From Bursaphelenchus xylophilus (taxonomy: Eukaryota > Nematoda > Chromadorea > Rhabditida > Aphelenchoididae), in NCBI GenBank assembly GCA_904066235.2, contig CAJFCV020000006.1:8432001-8496000 (forward strand): a stretch of 64,000 bases of DNA. Reading direction: 5' to 3'. Positions 10,733-23,800 of the stretch are shown here, one piece after another. Position numbers and translations under genes: made by a program. Within the stretch, counting starts at the first letter, position 1; each line of letters begins with the position of its first letter. Below the pieces are notes generated by a model that was not told the DNA's origin, did not search any database, and saw only the letters and a list, made by a program, of their open reading frames with translations.

Positions 10733-12837
10733 TATAAATATAAAGCACGAAATGAAACATTGATTTTGCACTGGGCTTTCAAGCTCTAGTCAGAGTTTTT
10801 TGATGGAAATTGAGGTCATTGGCCACCGAACAAAATAATAATTTTGTGTAAAAAGAGTTTAACTGGAAGGAAGTTTACAATGTAAACGTGTTGACGATCA
10901 TCGAATGGAATGCGTTTGGCACGAGTTTTAATGAAAACGCATTTTCTCAAATTATGCATGTTTTATAATATTTATAAGGTGCCTTCTCAAAATTTCGTAG
11001 GTTCATCTTTCTTTTGAAGATGCGTTGCTCTAATTTTTGTGCTAATTTTCTACCCAGACGGTAGATATAAATTCTCAGAGTACAAAGTCTTTTACGGGCT
11101 AAGGACTATGTAGTTAGAACGGAAATGTTTTTATTTTCTTGGCCTGATCCTCCCTTGACTAACTGCGGAATTTTTTTTTGCGATGATTATTTATAGTATA
11201 GAATACCATTTTTTACACAAAAATATCTCAAGATTTAAGCCATCGTAGTTGCCACTAAACTTGAGAAAATTTTCGGTTTGAATTTACTGAAACAAGGCTG
11301 CTCCTGCCCAAAAATATAATTACCAAGCTTTGAAGCATAATCAGTTTTAAGCTTATTGCTGATTTAGGTTATTTATATCTTCCTTGGTTAATCTAATCTT
11401 TTTCAATTCCAATTATTTTTTTTTGATGTAGCAGTATATTTGAGAAAGCAAGTATAATAAAAAATGGATAGAAATCTGATCTGTGCCTTTCCAAAAAGTC
11501 CACATTATTTTATCTTTTTAATAGTTAACGCTATGGCTGAAATTCCATCATTTCGGAGAGAAATCCACAATTCTTTAGCTACCGCTAAAAAAAATCAGAA
11601 CGAGCTTTTTTTTGTCAAGATTTCATTAACGACAAACACGAGTTGTTTTTGATCAAACTTATGTTGTATTCTTTGTTTCATGTATGTTGGATCTCCGCAA
11701 TCCCCTAAGAATTGAGATTACCATCCAACATTCAAACATTTGAACCTTCGATATTTTAAAAGCAACATACTCATTACCTTTGGCAAGTAATGTTATAGAT
11801 AAATATACGTGCCCTTTACCATCCAATTTTTGCTTTTTGAGCCCTCCCATCGATTGTTAATTTCAATTACAATTTATAATTACACATAAACATGCCTCTG
11901 TTGTCCTTGCTTATGTTGTTTAAATCCTCCTAATGACCCCTCGGAGACACAGTTCACAAAACGGTCTCTGAAGGGAGGATCCTTTGACGTGAATATCCGG
12001 AGGGTCATAAAAAGACGGTAATAGGAGAACAAGTTGTTATAATCGACGGAGAGGAATTGTAGTCTTGTGGTCGATGTTAAAATGCGGAATTAACTCTGTT
12101 GAAAGGGTCTTAGCGTGAAATTTTTAGTCATCATTGCTTTAGCTGTCAAGGGAAATTCTGAATTTTCAATTTATGGAGAAAACTTGACATTCTCTTTTCA
12201 GCTATGTTCAGTCTTTCTGTAAAAGATAAAACATGGCTTTCCGAAATTGGAAGGAACTTTTTTGGAAACCGAACGTTTCCTCCTCTCCCTGTTTTCACCT
12301 ACCTTTTGTCAACAACAGTCTGAAAAGTTGGCCAAAAGCTGCAAAGTGGATACTTTATCCGCCTCTAATTAGAGTGTTTTTTGGAAAATTATTTTCCAAT
12401 TAGTCCAAATCTTCAATTTTATATTCACGCTGAAGCTTATTATTACCGTGCCTTATGGTAAATAGGGTCTTTATGGCCTTTAGTTTCTATGAGTAAAAAT
12501 TAGAAAAATAATTTTAGAAAAAATGCCAAACCGCTTGGATCTTTGAGTGATTTCAGCACCACTTTTTGTCAATATGCTCAGTTGATCCGCAGTAAAACAC
12601 ATTTTATTAAGTTAACCTTTGTGCGCTTTTCACGTTGCTCCACGCAAATGCAATGCAACAACAAAACTTCCTTGCCAACATCGTTTGTTACACATGATTT
12701 AGTCACACTTTTTTTTGCACTGATTCCAAGAGTTTGATGAAACCCGTGCGTGACATTATTTGACGTTACTTTAGGCTTAATCTTTCTTCTGTTTACTGCG
12801 ATTGTTACAATAATTTTGAACAGAGTACTTTTTAGAA
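10733..12837. other. Intergenic, AT-rich, no gene seen
   Basis: Neither strand shows a coding segment with supporting splice sites or family resemblance. Short open frames at 11464-11652 and 12543-12737 have low-complexity translations and look like chance. The last few hundred bases probably include the promoter of the receptor gene; a TTTTAG acceptor just before its ATG suggests a spliced leader. Confidence 0.5.
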
Positions 12838-14531
12838 ATGTTCAAAGAGCTAGGCCAGGAAATAGATCGGGCCAAGAATTATGAAGGGGGCTTTTCAAAT
12901 CCAATGGCGGAATGGGTAAGGAATCGGCTGCTGTTTCTTAACTTTCCTTGGTGTTGCAAAGTCTGTCAACGGCTTCTTTAATCCGTTCGCCTCCTCACTT
13001 AACTCTGTTGCATGCAAATACCGTTGAAAATCTCCAAAGACTTAAAATTTTCAAAAATCGAAATGTGGTTAAGATATTATTGAACCTGATGTAATTTTTC
13101 TAACCAGCTATGTGTACCTCTTTCAGTTATATCACACATACAATGGAGCTGGTCGTCGAATCAGTATAATTATGCCTCCAATTTTATTTTTTTCCTGTTC
13201 ATTGGTCAGTTACTTTGGGAATTCGATGGTAATTTTGGCGACGCTCAAGAAAAAGTGGGTCCACATAAAAATATTTCCTCTCTAGCGTCATGATAATTCC
13301 AAAATATCTGTTATTATAATTTTCAGAAAGCTGCACGGTTCCTATAACATTTTCGTTAGCCTTGCCAGCCTCGGGGACATTCTCCATCAAAATAGTCACT
13401 GGTTTTACATGGCAAACATGCTCTCTGGCAATAATTTTATCCCATATTACCTCTGTTATTACATCAACATTCTCATGGTCCAAGGAATCACATTGTCCAT
13501 CTTCATGACCATGTTTGTGGGTGTTGATCGGCTGATTGGAGTGACTTTTCCGATTATCTACACCAGCATCAGCAAGGTCCCGTATATTGGGGTTTGTTTG
13601 GCGGCTTCTATCAGTTTCGCCGGTTACATTTCGTGGCTGGGATATGGCCATACAAAGAGTGAATTCGGACGAGAGTAAGTCTTTAATTGAGTTGACGTCT
13701 ATTTTTATCATTGTCGGCCTTTTTGTTGCTACATTTTAAAATTATTTTTGATTCTAAAAAACACAGAAAAAACACTTCCCTATATCAATTTGTACCCGTT
13801 ACAGTGTGTCACGCAATAGACGAATTCAAATAAGTGAACATTAGACTGTTTCTGAACAGCACAAACCAAATATGTTTTAAAATAAGAACATGGACTTATG
13901 CAAATTATATACAAAAAAATCTGCGAATCCCATTTTTTTCATTTCCCCTGTAAACAGACAAATGAATCTTTAATATTGAAATTTCAGACCAGTTATGTGC
14001 AGCATCATAGACAGCATGGGAGCCGGCTCTCTGCCTTGGTTTGACGCATGTTTCATTATAAATCTTATCGACTTGCTTATCTACTCCATTGTCTGGATAC
14101 AATTGAGGAATAAGACCTCAAACAACGACTCAATGAGAAGAGTTTTCAAGTCATTGTTAGTCATGATGGTCGTTGTCGTCTTCGGCTGGCTTGTCAATGC
14201 ATTTGTGAGGTCTGTGATCATCCCATATGGCGAGATTCCCGTGAGTCAATGGTTCTTCTGGGCCTCTTATGGAGGATTACTGGTCAACATCGCCAGCACG
14301 CTGAACTTCTTCATCCTGTTCAGCTTCAGGTAAGGGCATTATAATCAATGTTTCAAGTGTTTTAGTTCCGAATATCGGACTGCGTTTACCTCGTTATTGC
14401 CATTCCTCAAGGGCTTCCGATCTCACAGTTTGTTAAAAATGCAATCATCAAATGGGCTGACGAAACTTGAAGGAAAATCAAAGATATCCACGTCTACTGT
14501 AAAGCCGGTCCATACTATAACCGTCGATTAA
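12838..14531 (+). CDS. Seven-helix serpentine chemoreceptor, srsx-like
   Basis: Five exons, 12838-12915, 13127-13254, 13327-13674, 13988-14329 and 14366-14531, join in phase to give 353 residues. Features in order: a short outer N-terminus with no signal peptide (MFKELGQEIDRAKNYEGG), helix 1 with the GPCR-like GNSMVILATLKKKK, a third helix ending FVGVDRLIGVTFPIIYTSIS (the srsx counterpart of the rhodopsin-type DRY region), and helices 4-5 around VPYIGVCLAASISFAGYISW and WFDACFIINLIDLLIYSIVW. Helix 6 is LLVMMVVVVFGWLVNAFV and helix 7 GGLLVNIASTLNFFILFSF, with a Ser/Thr/Lys-rich tail. These match the nematode Srsx receptor family (Pfam PF10320). It probably acts at the plasma membrane of sensory neurons; the ligand cannot be predicted. 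A TTTTTAG directly upstream of the ATG fits trans-splicing. Confidence 0.85.
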
Positions 14532-14830
14532 TACTGTGTAATGTATAGAATTAAAGTGAAAAATCTAATCTCAAAGTCGCATCTGCATTCATAGAAATAA
14601 TCGTTAAAAATATCAAAAAAAGTGATATGATTCTGTCAGATCAAGCAAACAATATTTTTTTGTCAACGAGAGATCTTTTACTGGCGATCATTGACAATGA
14701 TCCTAGTGACCTTTCAATAGTATGTATTGTATGCAGTTTTCTAATACGCCGTATATGAATTACCCAGAACTGCCTTTTATTTGCAAGCACAATGTATAAT
14801 ATATTACCATCAGAATATCTCCATTTCAAA

Positions 14831-17800
14831 TTATTTCTTGCCCTTCTTCGACCCACTTCTGGTTGGTATTCTTTCCAAATCCATAATATTCTTTGCACTC
14901 CCACTTTTCTTCAAATCACCTTTGCTTCGGCTTCGATTTCTGGACAAAGGCGCGGCCACAGCGAACCCATTCAGCTCTCGGAGTTCGGGTTTCGGCGATT
15001 TGGACCGGCTTTTCGGAGTTTTGGGCTTCAGCGATTTTGACGGTGTTTTTGGAGCGCCATTCTTGACGATGGAGCCATTTTTGGTGGGAGTTTTTGGAGT
15101 CTTCGGCTTCGTTGGAGTCTTCGGAGTCTTTGGTTTGGCTGCTTGAGTCTTGGGAGTTTTGGGGGTTCGAGGAGTTGAGATTGGACTAAAGAGATTGTTT
15201 TTAGCGTTATAAAGTATTTCTAGAGCACTAAAAAACAGCAAGCAGGCACAGTGACAAGGATTATTCAAATTCTAACTTTTCAAAATTTTACTTCACACAG
15301 TGTCATCCAAGATATTCAACAATTTTTGTAAACAAAAGACCAGCATTTGCGAAAGAACAAACCCGATAGTTGGCCTACAGAACTCCTGATTTTTAATATT
15401 TGAAACCCCCAACGTAGTAAAGTCGTAAATTAACATTATTATCCCCAAACAACATTCACTCACATCAAGCAGCACACTCAAAGCAAACGTTTTTTTATTT
15501 ACAAACAATTAAAGTTAAGAATTTTAAATGTTCATAGTGCGTGTAAACCGCAAATTGAATAAAAAGTGAAGTGCCTCAGGCGAAATACGTATATCGAACA
15601 GCAATCAAGTTATAACCTTTTCCCAGACTTGGCCGTACTGGCTCGAGACGTGGCCGAAATTGTCCGTGGGGCTGATCGGGAACGTCTGAAAATAAATTAC
15701 GAGTAATTAGGATCACTAGCAACCAAGAATCGCCAGACAAAGAATGCATAAAATTTTTTTTGGTGTCATAATTTTCTTTAAAAACCCTGATTTAAAAAAA
15801 ATCCTTGAAAATCTTCGATCTTTTCCCAGAAAACCTCAAAAATTTTTTTCCTGAGCCTTTGCCAAATTTCATTGTAAAAGAGTCAAGCTTGCCATAGCTT
15901 TGCTATTTTTTGCAATTAAACCGATAACTTCCTTACTTGACAGGAGTTGGCAAAGCCGAAGTTCTTGTATGACTGGCACTGCTAACTTGTTGTCCCGCCC
16001 TCGATTTAGGGATTCCAGTGGGTATCCTTCCATTCACCGGAGCAGGCGATTTCCCAGATCCGGTCCTTTGTCGTTGTCTTGATTGTAAAGGAGCGGCTGG
16101 AGTTCGAATTGGCGAGTGTTCGCGAGATTGCCGGCGTGAATTGGATCTGTTTTCCTAGAAAAAATCGATATTAGAGGAGGTACTGGTAAGACTCTGATCT
16201 TTTGCTAATTTTGAGAAACAAATGAAGAGCGGTGATCCAACAAGCCAATTTTGCTCGAAAAATTTTGCATTTTTTGTGTAAAAAACTTTCATTTTTACTT
16301 TTTTATAGGCTGAAAAATATTTTCGTTTGAAAAATCCCAAAAAATTGTCAAATTTCGCCGTAAAAGTTGAAAACGATTAGCAACGAAACCTTGTGTTAGC
16401 TTTAAAATTAATATTTTTTGTAACCAAGTCTTACATTTGGCGTCGATCAAATTTTCTTGAAACGTGGCAAAACTTACCGTGCTCTTCGCGGTCTGTGTCC
16501 GACCTACGGACTGACTTCGACTGGCCATTGTCTTCTGTCGCCCATTCTTCTCGCGACAGTAGGGAATGTGCCTTTCGGCCGCGTTTGGGTTGAATGACCG
16601 GCCGCAGTAATCGCACCGGACATAATCTAAAGACCCCAAATTATGAGTTTAAACTGCATTTATCTCGTTGAAAATGACTTGAGTTTAGCCTCTTACTCGG
16701 ATTAACACTAGTCTTTGGCGGGGGAGGCAACGGCCCTCCGGTTTTCAGGGCATGCTCAACCTGGCGTGAAGCGCTCACAGCTCCAATAAACTCCTGATGC
16801 CGTTCGCGCCAATGGGTTTTCGGCCGCGGGAATACTCCACCCACCTAAAACAAGTGATCTTAGCCTTAGGGAAAAACAAAAAAAAATATAAAAATTGTTA
16901 TTAAAATTGGATAGGGCTTGAAGTAATGTAAGCTGTTTCAAGATATATTGAAACTGTTTTGTGACATAAACCTGAGAATTTTATGTAGAAAAATACAAAC
17001 AATTAATTTTTTGTGTGATTTTTGGGTTTCAAAATTTTACCCGCCTCTGTAAAAAATCAGGTGTAAAATTTTTCTACTATAAATCAATGGTTTCTAAGTA
17101 AAAATATAAAAATTTATAGAAAGGCTTTTCGTCACCGGCTCTCCTCACTTTACATACCCTCTAACTAACAAAAAGCTCACAAAGCATTTGCTGTTTTAGA
17201 AAATTTCCCACTCAAAAAATTTATTTTTTTGCGAAAATTAGAGGGTTATGAACGGAGACAGTTTTTTTTTCTAACCATCTCTCTTCATTTCCCACAGTCT
17301 ATCTAAAAAGGGTACTGAATACTTCGGCTGAATTGGAAAGCAATTGCTAAAATTTTTTGAGATTTATGAATATTTCTGGAATGCCTAGAGTAGTCATGGA
17401 AAATTTCGAAAAAAGCAAGTCTTGGGTAATATTTTGAAATTTCAGAATTTTTCCACTTACATGTTCTTTTTCCTTCCGGGCTTTTATGACTGCAGTCAAG
17501 GGGATATCCGATCCTTGGGCCCTCTGCTTCCCCGAATCGAACACTTTTCTCTGCATTTTTGTAAGTTTCTTGCAAGCCGGTTCATGTTTGACCTGAAAAT
17601 AAGCATATAATTTATTCTCATAATCTCAAAGACACATAACAGTCATTCCAAAAGCTAAAAAAAATACAATTCCAACTTACAAGCGAGCTCTTGATGAAAT
17701 GTCGACCACAGACCTTACAAGGGTACGTCTTTTCTGTGGGGTCTCGATCATCTAAAACCATGAAATAATTCGAGTAAATAACGAATCCGGATCGCTGACA

Positions 17801-17880
17801 TTACCTTGAAACGTACCGTTTTTCCCCGCCACCGCCGCAATGTTATCATGCGGATTGGGCGGTAATTTTGAGGACGTCAT
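14831..17880 (-). CDS. Two-finger C2HC zinc-finger protein (ZC2HC1-like) with KTPKT repeat tail
   Basis: Eight exons (17880-17805, 17751-17681, 17592-17461, 16844-16697, 16626-16478, 16154-15937, 15685-15617, 15185-14831) join in phase to 405 residues. Finger 1 is YPCKVCGRHFIKSSLVKHEP then AC (near residues 35-57); finger 2 is VRCDYCGRSFNPNAAERHIP then YC (near 143-164). Both carry the CxxC...H...C pattern of zf-C2HC_2, as in ZC2HC1 proteins. Next come Arg/Ser/Pro-rich exons and a basic tail of repeated KTPKTP units ending GSKKGKK. If exon 7 is not spliced at 15617, a stop follows at once, giving a shorter form without the tail. The tail suggests binding to nucleic acid or microtubules, but function is unknown. 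Confidence 0.85.
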
Positions 17881-20848
17881 CCTATACGTTTAACTTTTCA
17901 AAAAAGTATCCTCCTTTTTGGACCCTACAAAACAGAAAAGGATGACTTTTGAGAGCGAAAACACGTCCGAAACGTCGAAAAAACGGCTGGGAATACGGTA
18001 AACGGCAGATTCTCCCAAGATTTTGAGACAACTCTCAGCGAAGACAGTAGATGCGTCGGCCAAATCGAAGGGAATAGCGTGCAATTACAAGTCAAAAGGT
18101 AATAGAAGCACCGATTTCAGCCAACAAAACGCCCTGTGAGAGACGCATCGGCACCGTTGCTAAGCCACAATTTGGAGGGGGAGAAGGAGAGGTTTCCAAA
18201 ATGCCTTCCACAGGAATTTCACGGCAAACTTGGGGCAGGAAGGGAGAAAAGTCAGGTGAAAGAAACTCAGAGATTTACATTTTTTTTGGAAATCCACTTT
18301 CACGCTTCGAAAAATGGGGAAATTTGTAGGGAAAACATTAAGGATGTCAAGTGAGGAGAGCGGTAAAAACAAGGAAGCTAAAGGTTGTGTGAAATAAGTT
18401 GACTATTTAAAGTTAAGAGGCTTTACCGGGCAAAGGCTCAAGGTGCGATTTAAAGATTTTATTTTAAATTTGCCCACATCTTTTGACTAGAGTTCAATTT
18501 GTTAAAATTTAGCTCTGGCTTTGAAAAGGCTCAAAAAGTCGACGATCTCACAGCCTAACAGTAAGAGAATGCGTAAAATAAGGAAAATTGTGGTGACAAA
18601 AAAGATTTTTCAGTTTTACCTTTCCTTCAAAAAAGAAATTTTTATTGAAGCATAGAAAAAATTTTTAGGTTTAAGCAAGATCTTGAATTTCGCACGTAGA
18701 GGATCTCCAATGTGAGTTCGAGATGCCGAAAAATGATTTTCTACAGTAATCCCCACAGTTTCTTTATTTCACCGACGATAACTGACAGGTGCTTAACGCG
18801 TTGCGCTAAAGCCATCGGGTGTTATGTTTTGCTGTCTACCCGATATCCTACAGCTTACATAATGAAATCACCCCTTAGCTATGTGATACCCCCCACAACA
18901 TCCCTTCCAAACTCTCCCAAACGAACCTTCGCTTTTCTTTGTTGGCATCCTCATTCCTCTGGTTGGCCTCGCTTTCAACGTATCTTATCACAACTTTCAA
19001 GTAATCAGAATAAGGAGACCTCGAATAAAAGGCATACGGCTTCCTGACAAATGGGAAAGAACAATATTTACAGCGGTTTCTCACACTATACGAGGGAATT
19101 AAGACCCCACCCTGAAGGGTTTCTTTCGGCGTTGGGAAAGGTACATGCGCTAATTTATGGAAAATTCAATTTTGAAATGCAAAAAATAAAAAAAATAAAG
19201 AAAAAAGTTGGCAAAGACCAACAATTACGAACTATACAAAGCTCGGCCGATGTCCACTCTCCTCTATATGATGTACAATGGAAACGGCGTCTATACGTTT
19301 TCGATAATTGCCTCCGGCAATACAGCCGTTTTTGAATGGCCATCTTTGGGAGGGGGAGGGAAATACATTCGAAATGCCGTAATATCAGGTTGGGGAAAGG
19401 GAGAGAACAGGTTCCTTCCTGGTGAAGATGGGTTTATCAAGTTCGAGTATAAAGGGAAAACAAAAATATTTGCGGGGTACAAAGTGGGAAAAAAGAGGAT
19501 GTTGAAGATCTATGAAGAAAAGTTTGTTAAGGGCAGTGGAATAGACAGTTGAAGACGAAAAAATAATAGGTCATGTTGTTTTAAAATAAGACTCACAATC
19601 AGAACTTAAGTGATATGTGAGGTTAAACTTGACAGAATTTGGAGAAACTTGAGGCTAGAATTTTGCAAGGCATATGACAGATTCTCCGCGCTCTGCAAAG
19701 CAAAAAAGATAAAAATCCGATTCTCTGCGAATTTTAAGATCAATAATCATTATTTTGAATTGGCAAAAAGTATGTAAAAAAAATTTTTTTCTTCCCCCAT
19801 TTCCCTAGGTTCTTGTTTGTAAAGATCTGAACTGAAAGTGAAACTAATAGGATGAATTACATAGAAAATGTGTGAAAAAACACAGGCAAGTCCGAGTGGC
19901 ACTTCACCTGTAAGATTTGAAAAAAAGAAAATTAGCAATGCCATCTAGAGAGTACTTTGATTTCACACAAACTACACAAGAATGCAAGTAATCTCCTTGA
20001 ATTTTGAAACGTGAACCATTATTTATTCACACCATGCATGAAAATTGTGAAATCTATTTTGCAAACTTCCCATAGTAATCTACGTGTTTGCCAAAAATAT
20101 TTACTCTTACCCAACCATTGTGCTCAAAAGTAAGTTTGGGAAACCCTAATGACTAGAGTTTCCCCGGAAGGGAAGTAGCCATTGCCCTATTATTAAACTC
20201 TTGGTCAGCTAGTTTTGAATTGCCAAGGACAACGGAGGCGGAAGGATTCTTCTTTTGGGGAGAAAAACCCCTCCGGGAATTTTACAATGAACTTATTAGA
20301 GAGTGAAAAAGCATGTAATGGCCATTTGGCTTTGGATTTATGAAAACAGATCTGATCTCGTGTTCAAGGATTGCCGCCAAATATTTGTTATTCATTCATC
20401 AGGCAGATTCTGAATACGTGAACTTCAAGTTTTGTTGAAATTTTCTTTATATCCCAATTTAATTACCGAAGATCTTAGCTGGAGTTTTGCAAGGGCAGCC
20501 GGAAAATTCAACGTTCTTTATAGCCAGGATTTCATGAAAAATTAATATTCGGCCGGAAAACAGTATCGCTCATATATGCCATTGTGATTTTTGGCCATTG
20601 AGGTCGACTCGTTTGTCGATGTAAACGCAAAAGCTCGGCGAATTTTGAAAAAATAAAGAAAACGATAGATAAAGCTGAAAGATAGAAGATACCACGCACT
20701 CCAAAGTGAAGTGGTAAAACTGTACTTTTGCTTACAATTAGTGTCGTAAATACGCACAATATTCATCTTGTATTCTTAATTTAAAAATTTAGTACCCGTA
20801 ACAATAAACAGACTCAACAACAATGGCATGTGTTCCTTGACAACAACA
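17881..20848. other. Intergenic; upstream region of the C2HC gene and 3' flank of the DUF273 gene
   Basis: No gene is supported. A 115-codon open frame at 19208-19552 has no recognised motif and no clear start context. One copy of a dispersed repeat lies at 18804-18885. About 3 kb separate the DUF273 stop (20849) from the C2HC start (17880); both genes are on the minus strand, so the promoter of the C2HC gene should be in the part next to 17880. Confidence 0.4.
18804..18885 (+). repeat. Dispersed repeat, copy 1
   Basis: About 80 bp containing CTGTCTACCCGATATCCTAC followed by AGCTTACATAATGAAATCAC. An inverted, slightly diverged copy lies at 32380-32462. It probably marks the end of an unrecognised transposon family. 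Confidence 0.65.
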
Positions 20849-23800
20849 CTAGTAATGTTCACAATTTGGCCAACACTCTCCAACATCGGGTAGTTCAAGA
20901 TGCGGAAATACTCGGCCTTCTTTCGGAAAACTACGGGCTGTCTGCTCCTCAAAGTTCGCTAAATGGTAACGAATCTCAGAACAGGGCATTTGCTTCTTTT
21001 TCCGCCAATACCAGCCGTTGTAACCCGTACCACATTCTTCGAGAACTACCGGCTTCTGAAATGGAGCAAAATTTTTTGCTTACTGGAACTGAGTTCTTCG
21101 ACATCTCACCGTCGCATTGAGAAAAATAAACAATCTTATAAATGGCCCACCTTCCACGGACTTTCCCATTTGTCCTCCCCGATCTCGTTCTGTTTGTATC
21201 CATGGAACATAAAGTCCGCATCACAAAACGAGTCATAGACCAGGAACCCATCTCTGGCCATTCCATGGCCTCTTCGCAATATCCTCAACTGTTCCGGATA
21301 CAATCTTTGGGCGCCCAGCATTAGTTTGACACACATTACATAGGCCATGTAATTGTCGTAACTTGTTGCGTTCTTCCAGATTTTGTAGCAAGTTTTTCTT
21401 TCGTTGATTGCCTCGGGCAAAACTGTGTTCAGGATGTGAATCTGAATTTCGAAAAGATTAGAGAGTTTTTTAAATATTTTACTTGAAGAACTCCATTGTC
21501 AGCGCCGTTCCAGCTGTTGGGTTTTGTGAATTCGTAATTGGCCCATTTCATGAGGAAATCCCGGCCAAATGCAGTGTTTTTGACCTGAAATATTAATGAA
21601 ATTATCTATGTAAATACAAAGATAAAAGGGGAAGTAATATCGGAAAACTACCATGAAGATATTCAACAGTCTTTGCGAACGAGAGTCTATGGGAAATGAG
21701 GAGAGACGGTCAGAAAAAAACACCTTCTTTGAGAAGCAAATTTCTTTACATAGCTATGTAAAGAAATAAATGCATAGAATGCATAGAAGTATAACGCACA
21801 CAAATTAAAGTGCCTACCAAATAATTTCCACTCATAATTTCCCAATTGAAGAACCTCTCATAGAAAACCAGATCAACTCTGTCATCGATATACTCCTCAA
21901 TGCAATGATTTGGGTTCACCACGGCAGTATCTGCATCCAAAACCAGCATCCAGTCGCTCTTTCGCAGATAAACCGAGGCCGCGCAATGTTTCAGAAAGAA
22001 GATTTCGTTGTGTCTGCAGTGCCTTTTCACCTCCGGATCATTGTACAAATCAACCAAATGGAGAGTGTAATTGGTCGATTTCAAATAACATTGCAAAGTA
22101 GCTTGTGCAATCTTGTATTTCTTATCGTATTCTTCTTTTCGATACGCCACGAAAACAGAGACCTTTCCGTAAATCGGTTGACATGCCCCCATTTCAACGC
22201 GTTTTCCACTGCCATAAGGGAGATTACGACGGACAATACCTGTTGCTTCATCAACTATTTGGACATCTTCTTTACCAAGGAGCTTGGCCTTAGGAACTTG
22301 TCCTCCATGAACATTGTATCCGGGCCTCAAATTTAAGCGTGCTCGGACACTTTTAAAACACGATTTCTGACTCACTGAATGTGCAAGGCCGGGACATAGA
22401 AAAAAATCGATTTTGAGTTTTTTGTTTTAAAATGACTGCAGGCATCCAGTAAACATATGTCTGAAATATTTTTGTCTAATTCTCGCATTAACCTACTGTA
22501 ATTTACAATTTACTTTTTTTACAGTAATCGACTATAACAACAAAACCACACGTCAGAACTGGCTGAAATTGACAATACTTATGTTTTAGGCTACGCCCGT
22601 CATAAAAAACACTGAATTTGGACCGTCGGGTTACTGTAACATACCGCAATGTGGGTTCGGCCGAACAAAATCGGCCATAAAAAAGTTATTTCCCAAATGC
22701 CGCAGCTGATTTTTACATATGTTAATCAGCGTAAAATTCTGCCCTATAAACATTTAAAAAAAGTGTAAAAAGTCATCACCCCTTTTTCGTGGTGTAGTGG
22801 ATTTTGGTCAAAATTAGTAATCCGAAGGTCGCGGGTTCGATCCCCGTGGAAGGAAAATGCGTAAAACTGCACAAAACCTCAAAAAATCGGTTGAGGTGGA
22901 TTGATTATGTATATCAGAAGTATGAAGAATTGTATCAAAGTTGATTTCCGAACTTGAAAGCATTTTTTTGATGATGAAACTTGGATTTTGGTTTCCGTGG
23001 ATTATGGTGCAAATTTAGTCTAGGAAATGGCTAGAGTTGTTTATAATTAGGTTTTTTAGCCTTCTGAATTCAATGGAGCAGGGTTTTTGGCCTTAGGATT
23101 ACTGTAACATAGACAAAACGGATTTCGGCCGCTTAAAATCGGCCGTAAAACGGTTGTTTCTAAACATACGCAGCTAATTCTTCAATTTTTGGAATCAGCG
23201 TGAAATTTCACACAATTTGCGCCTAAACAATGGCTTGTTGGTTGAATACTTTGTTTTCAGTGGTGACTTACTTTAAAACTGGTAAATTGTAAATAAAACT
23301 ATGTTAGCGAAAGAATTAGCCGAAAATATTTTGAGGCTAAGTTTCATCAACGTATGCAAACATTTTTATACCAAAATCTCAGAATTTTTTTTTCGATTTC
23401 CACGGATGACTTTTTTTACTGAAAAATTTCTAATCTGCTCGAAAAAAAAATCCTTGGAATTTGTGCGGCCAGTTAGGATATTATAGTTAATGATTCTAGA
23501 GCAGAATTTCACGCTGATTCCAAAAATTGAAGAATTAGCTGCGTATGTTTAGAAACAACCGTTTTACGGCCGATTTTAAGCGGCCGAAATCCGTTTTGTC
23601 CATGTTACAGTAATCCTATGGCCAAAAACCCTGCTCCATTGAATTCAGAAGGCTAAAAAACCTAATTATAAACAACTCTAGCCATTCCTAGACTAAATTT
23701 GCACCATAATCCACGGAAACCAAAATCCAAGTTTCATCATCAAAAAATGCTTTCAAGTTCGGAAATCAACTTTGATACAATTTTTCATATTTCTGATATA

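Noticed and set aside
13199..13711. 170-codon open frame, minus strand
   Set aside because: Exact antisense shadow of the srsx-like receptor exon.
19208..19552. 115-codon open frame, plus strand (starts MAKTNNYELYKARPMSTLLY)
   Set aside because: No recognised domain, no clear start or splice context; length is possible by chance in AT-rich DNA.
22783..22854. A functional tRNA-Thr gene
   Set aside because: The anticodon stem does not pair and the acceptor stem is poor; called tRNA-like only.
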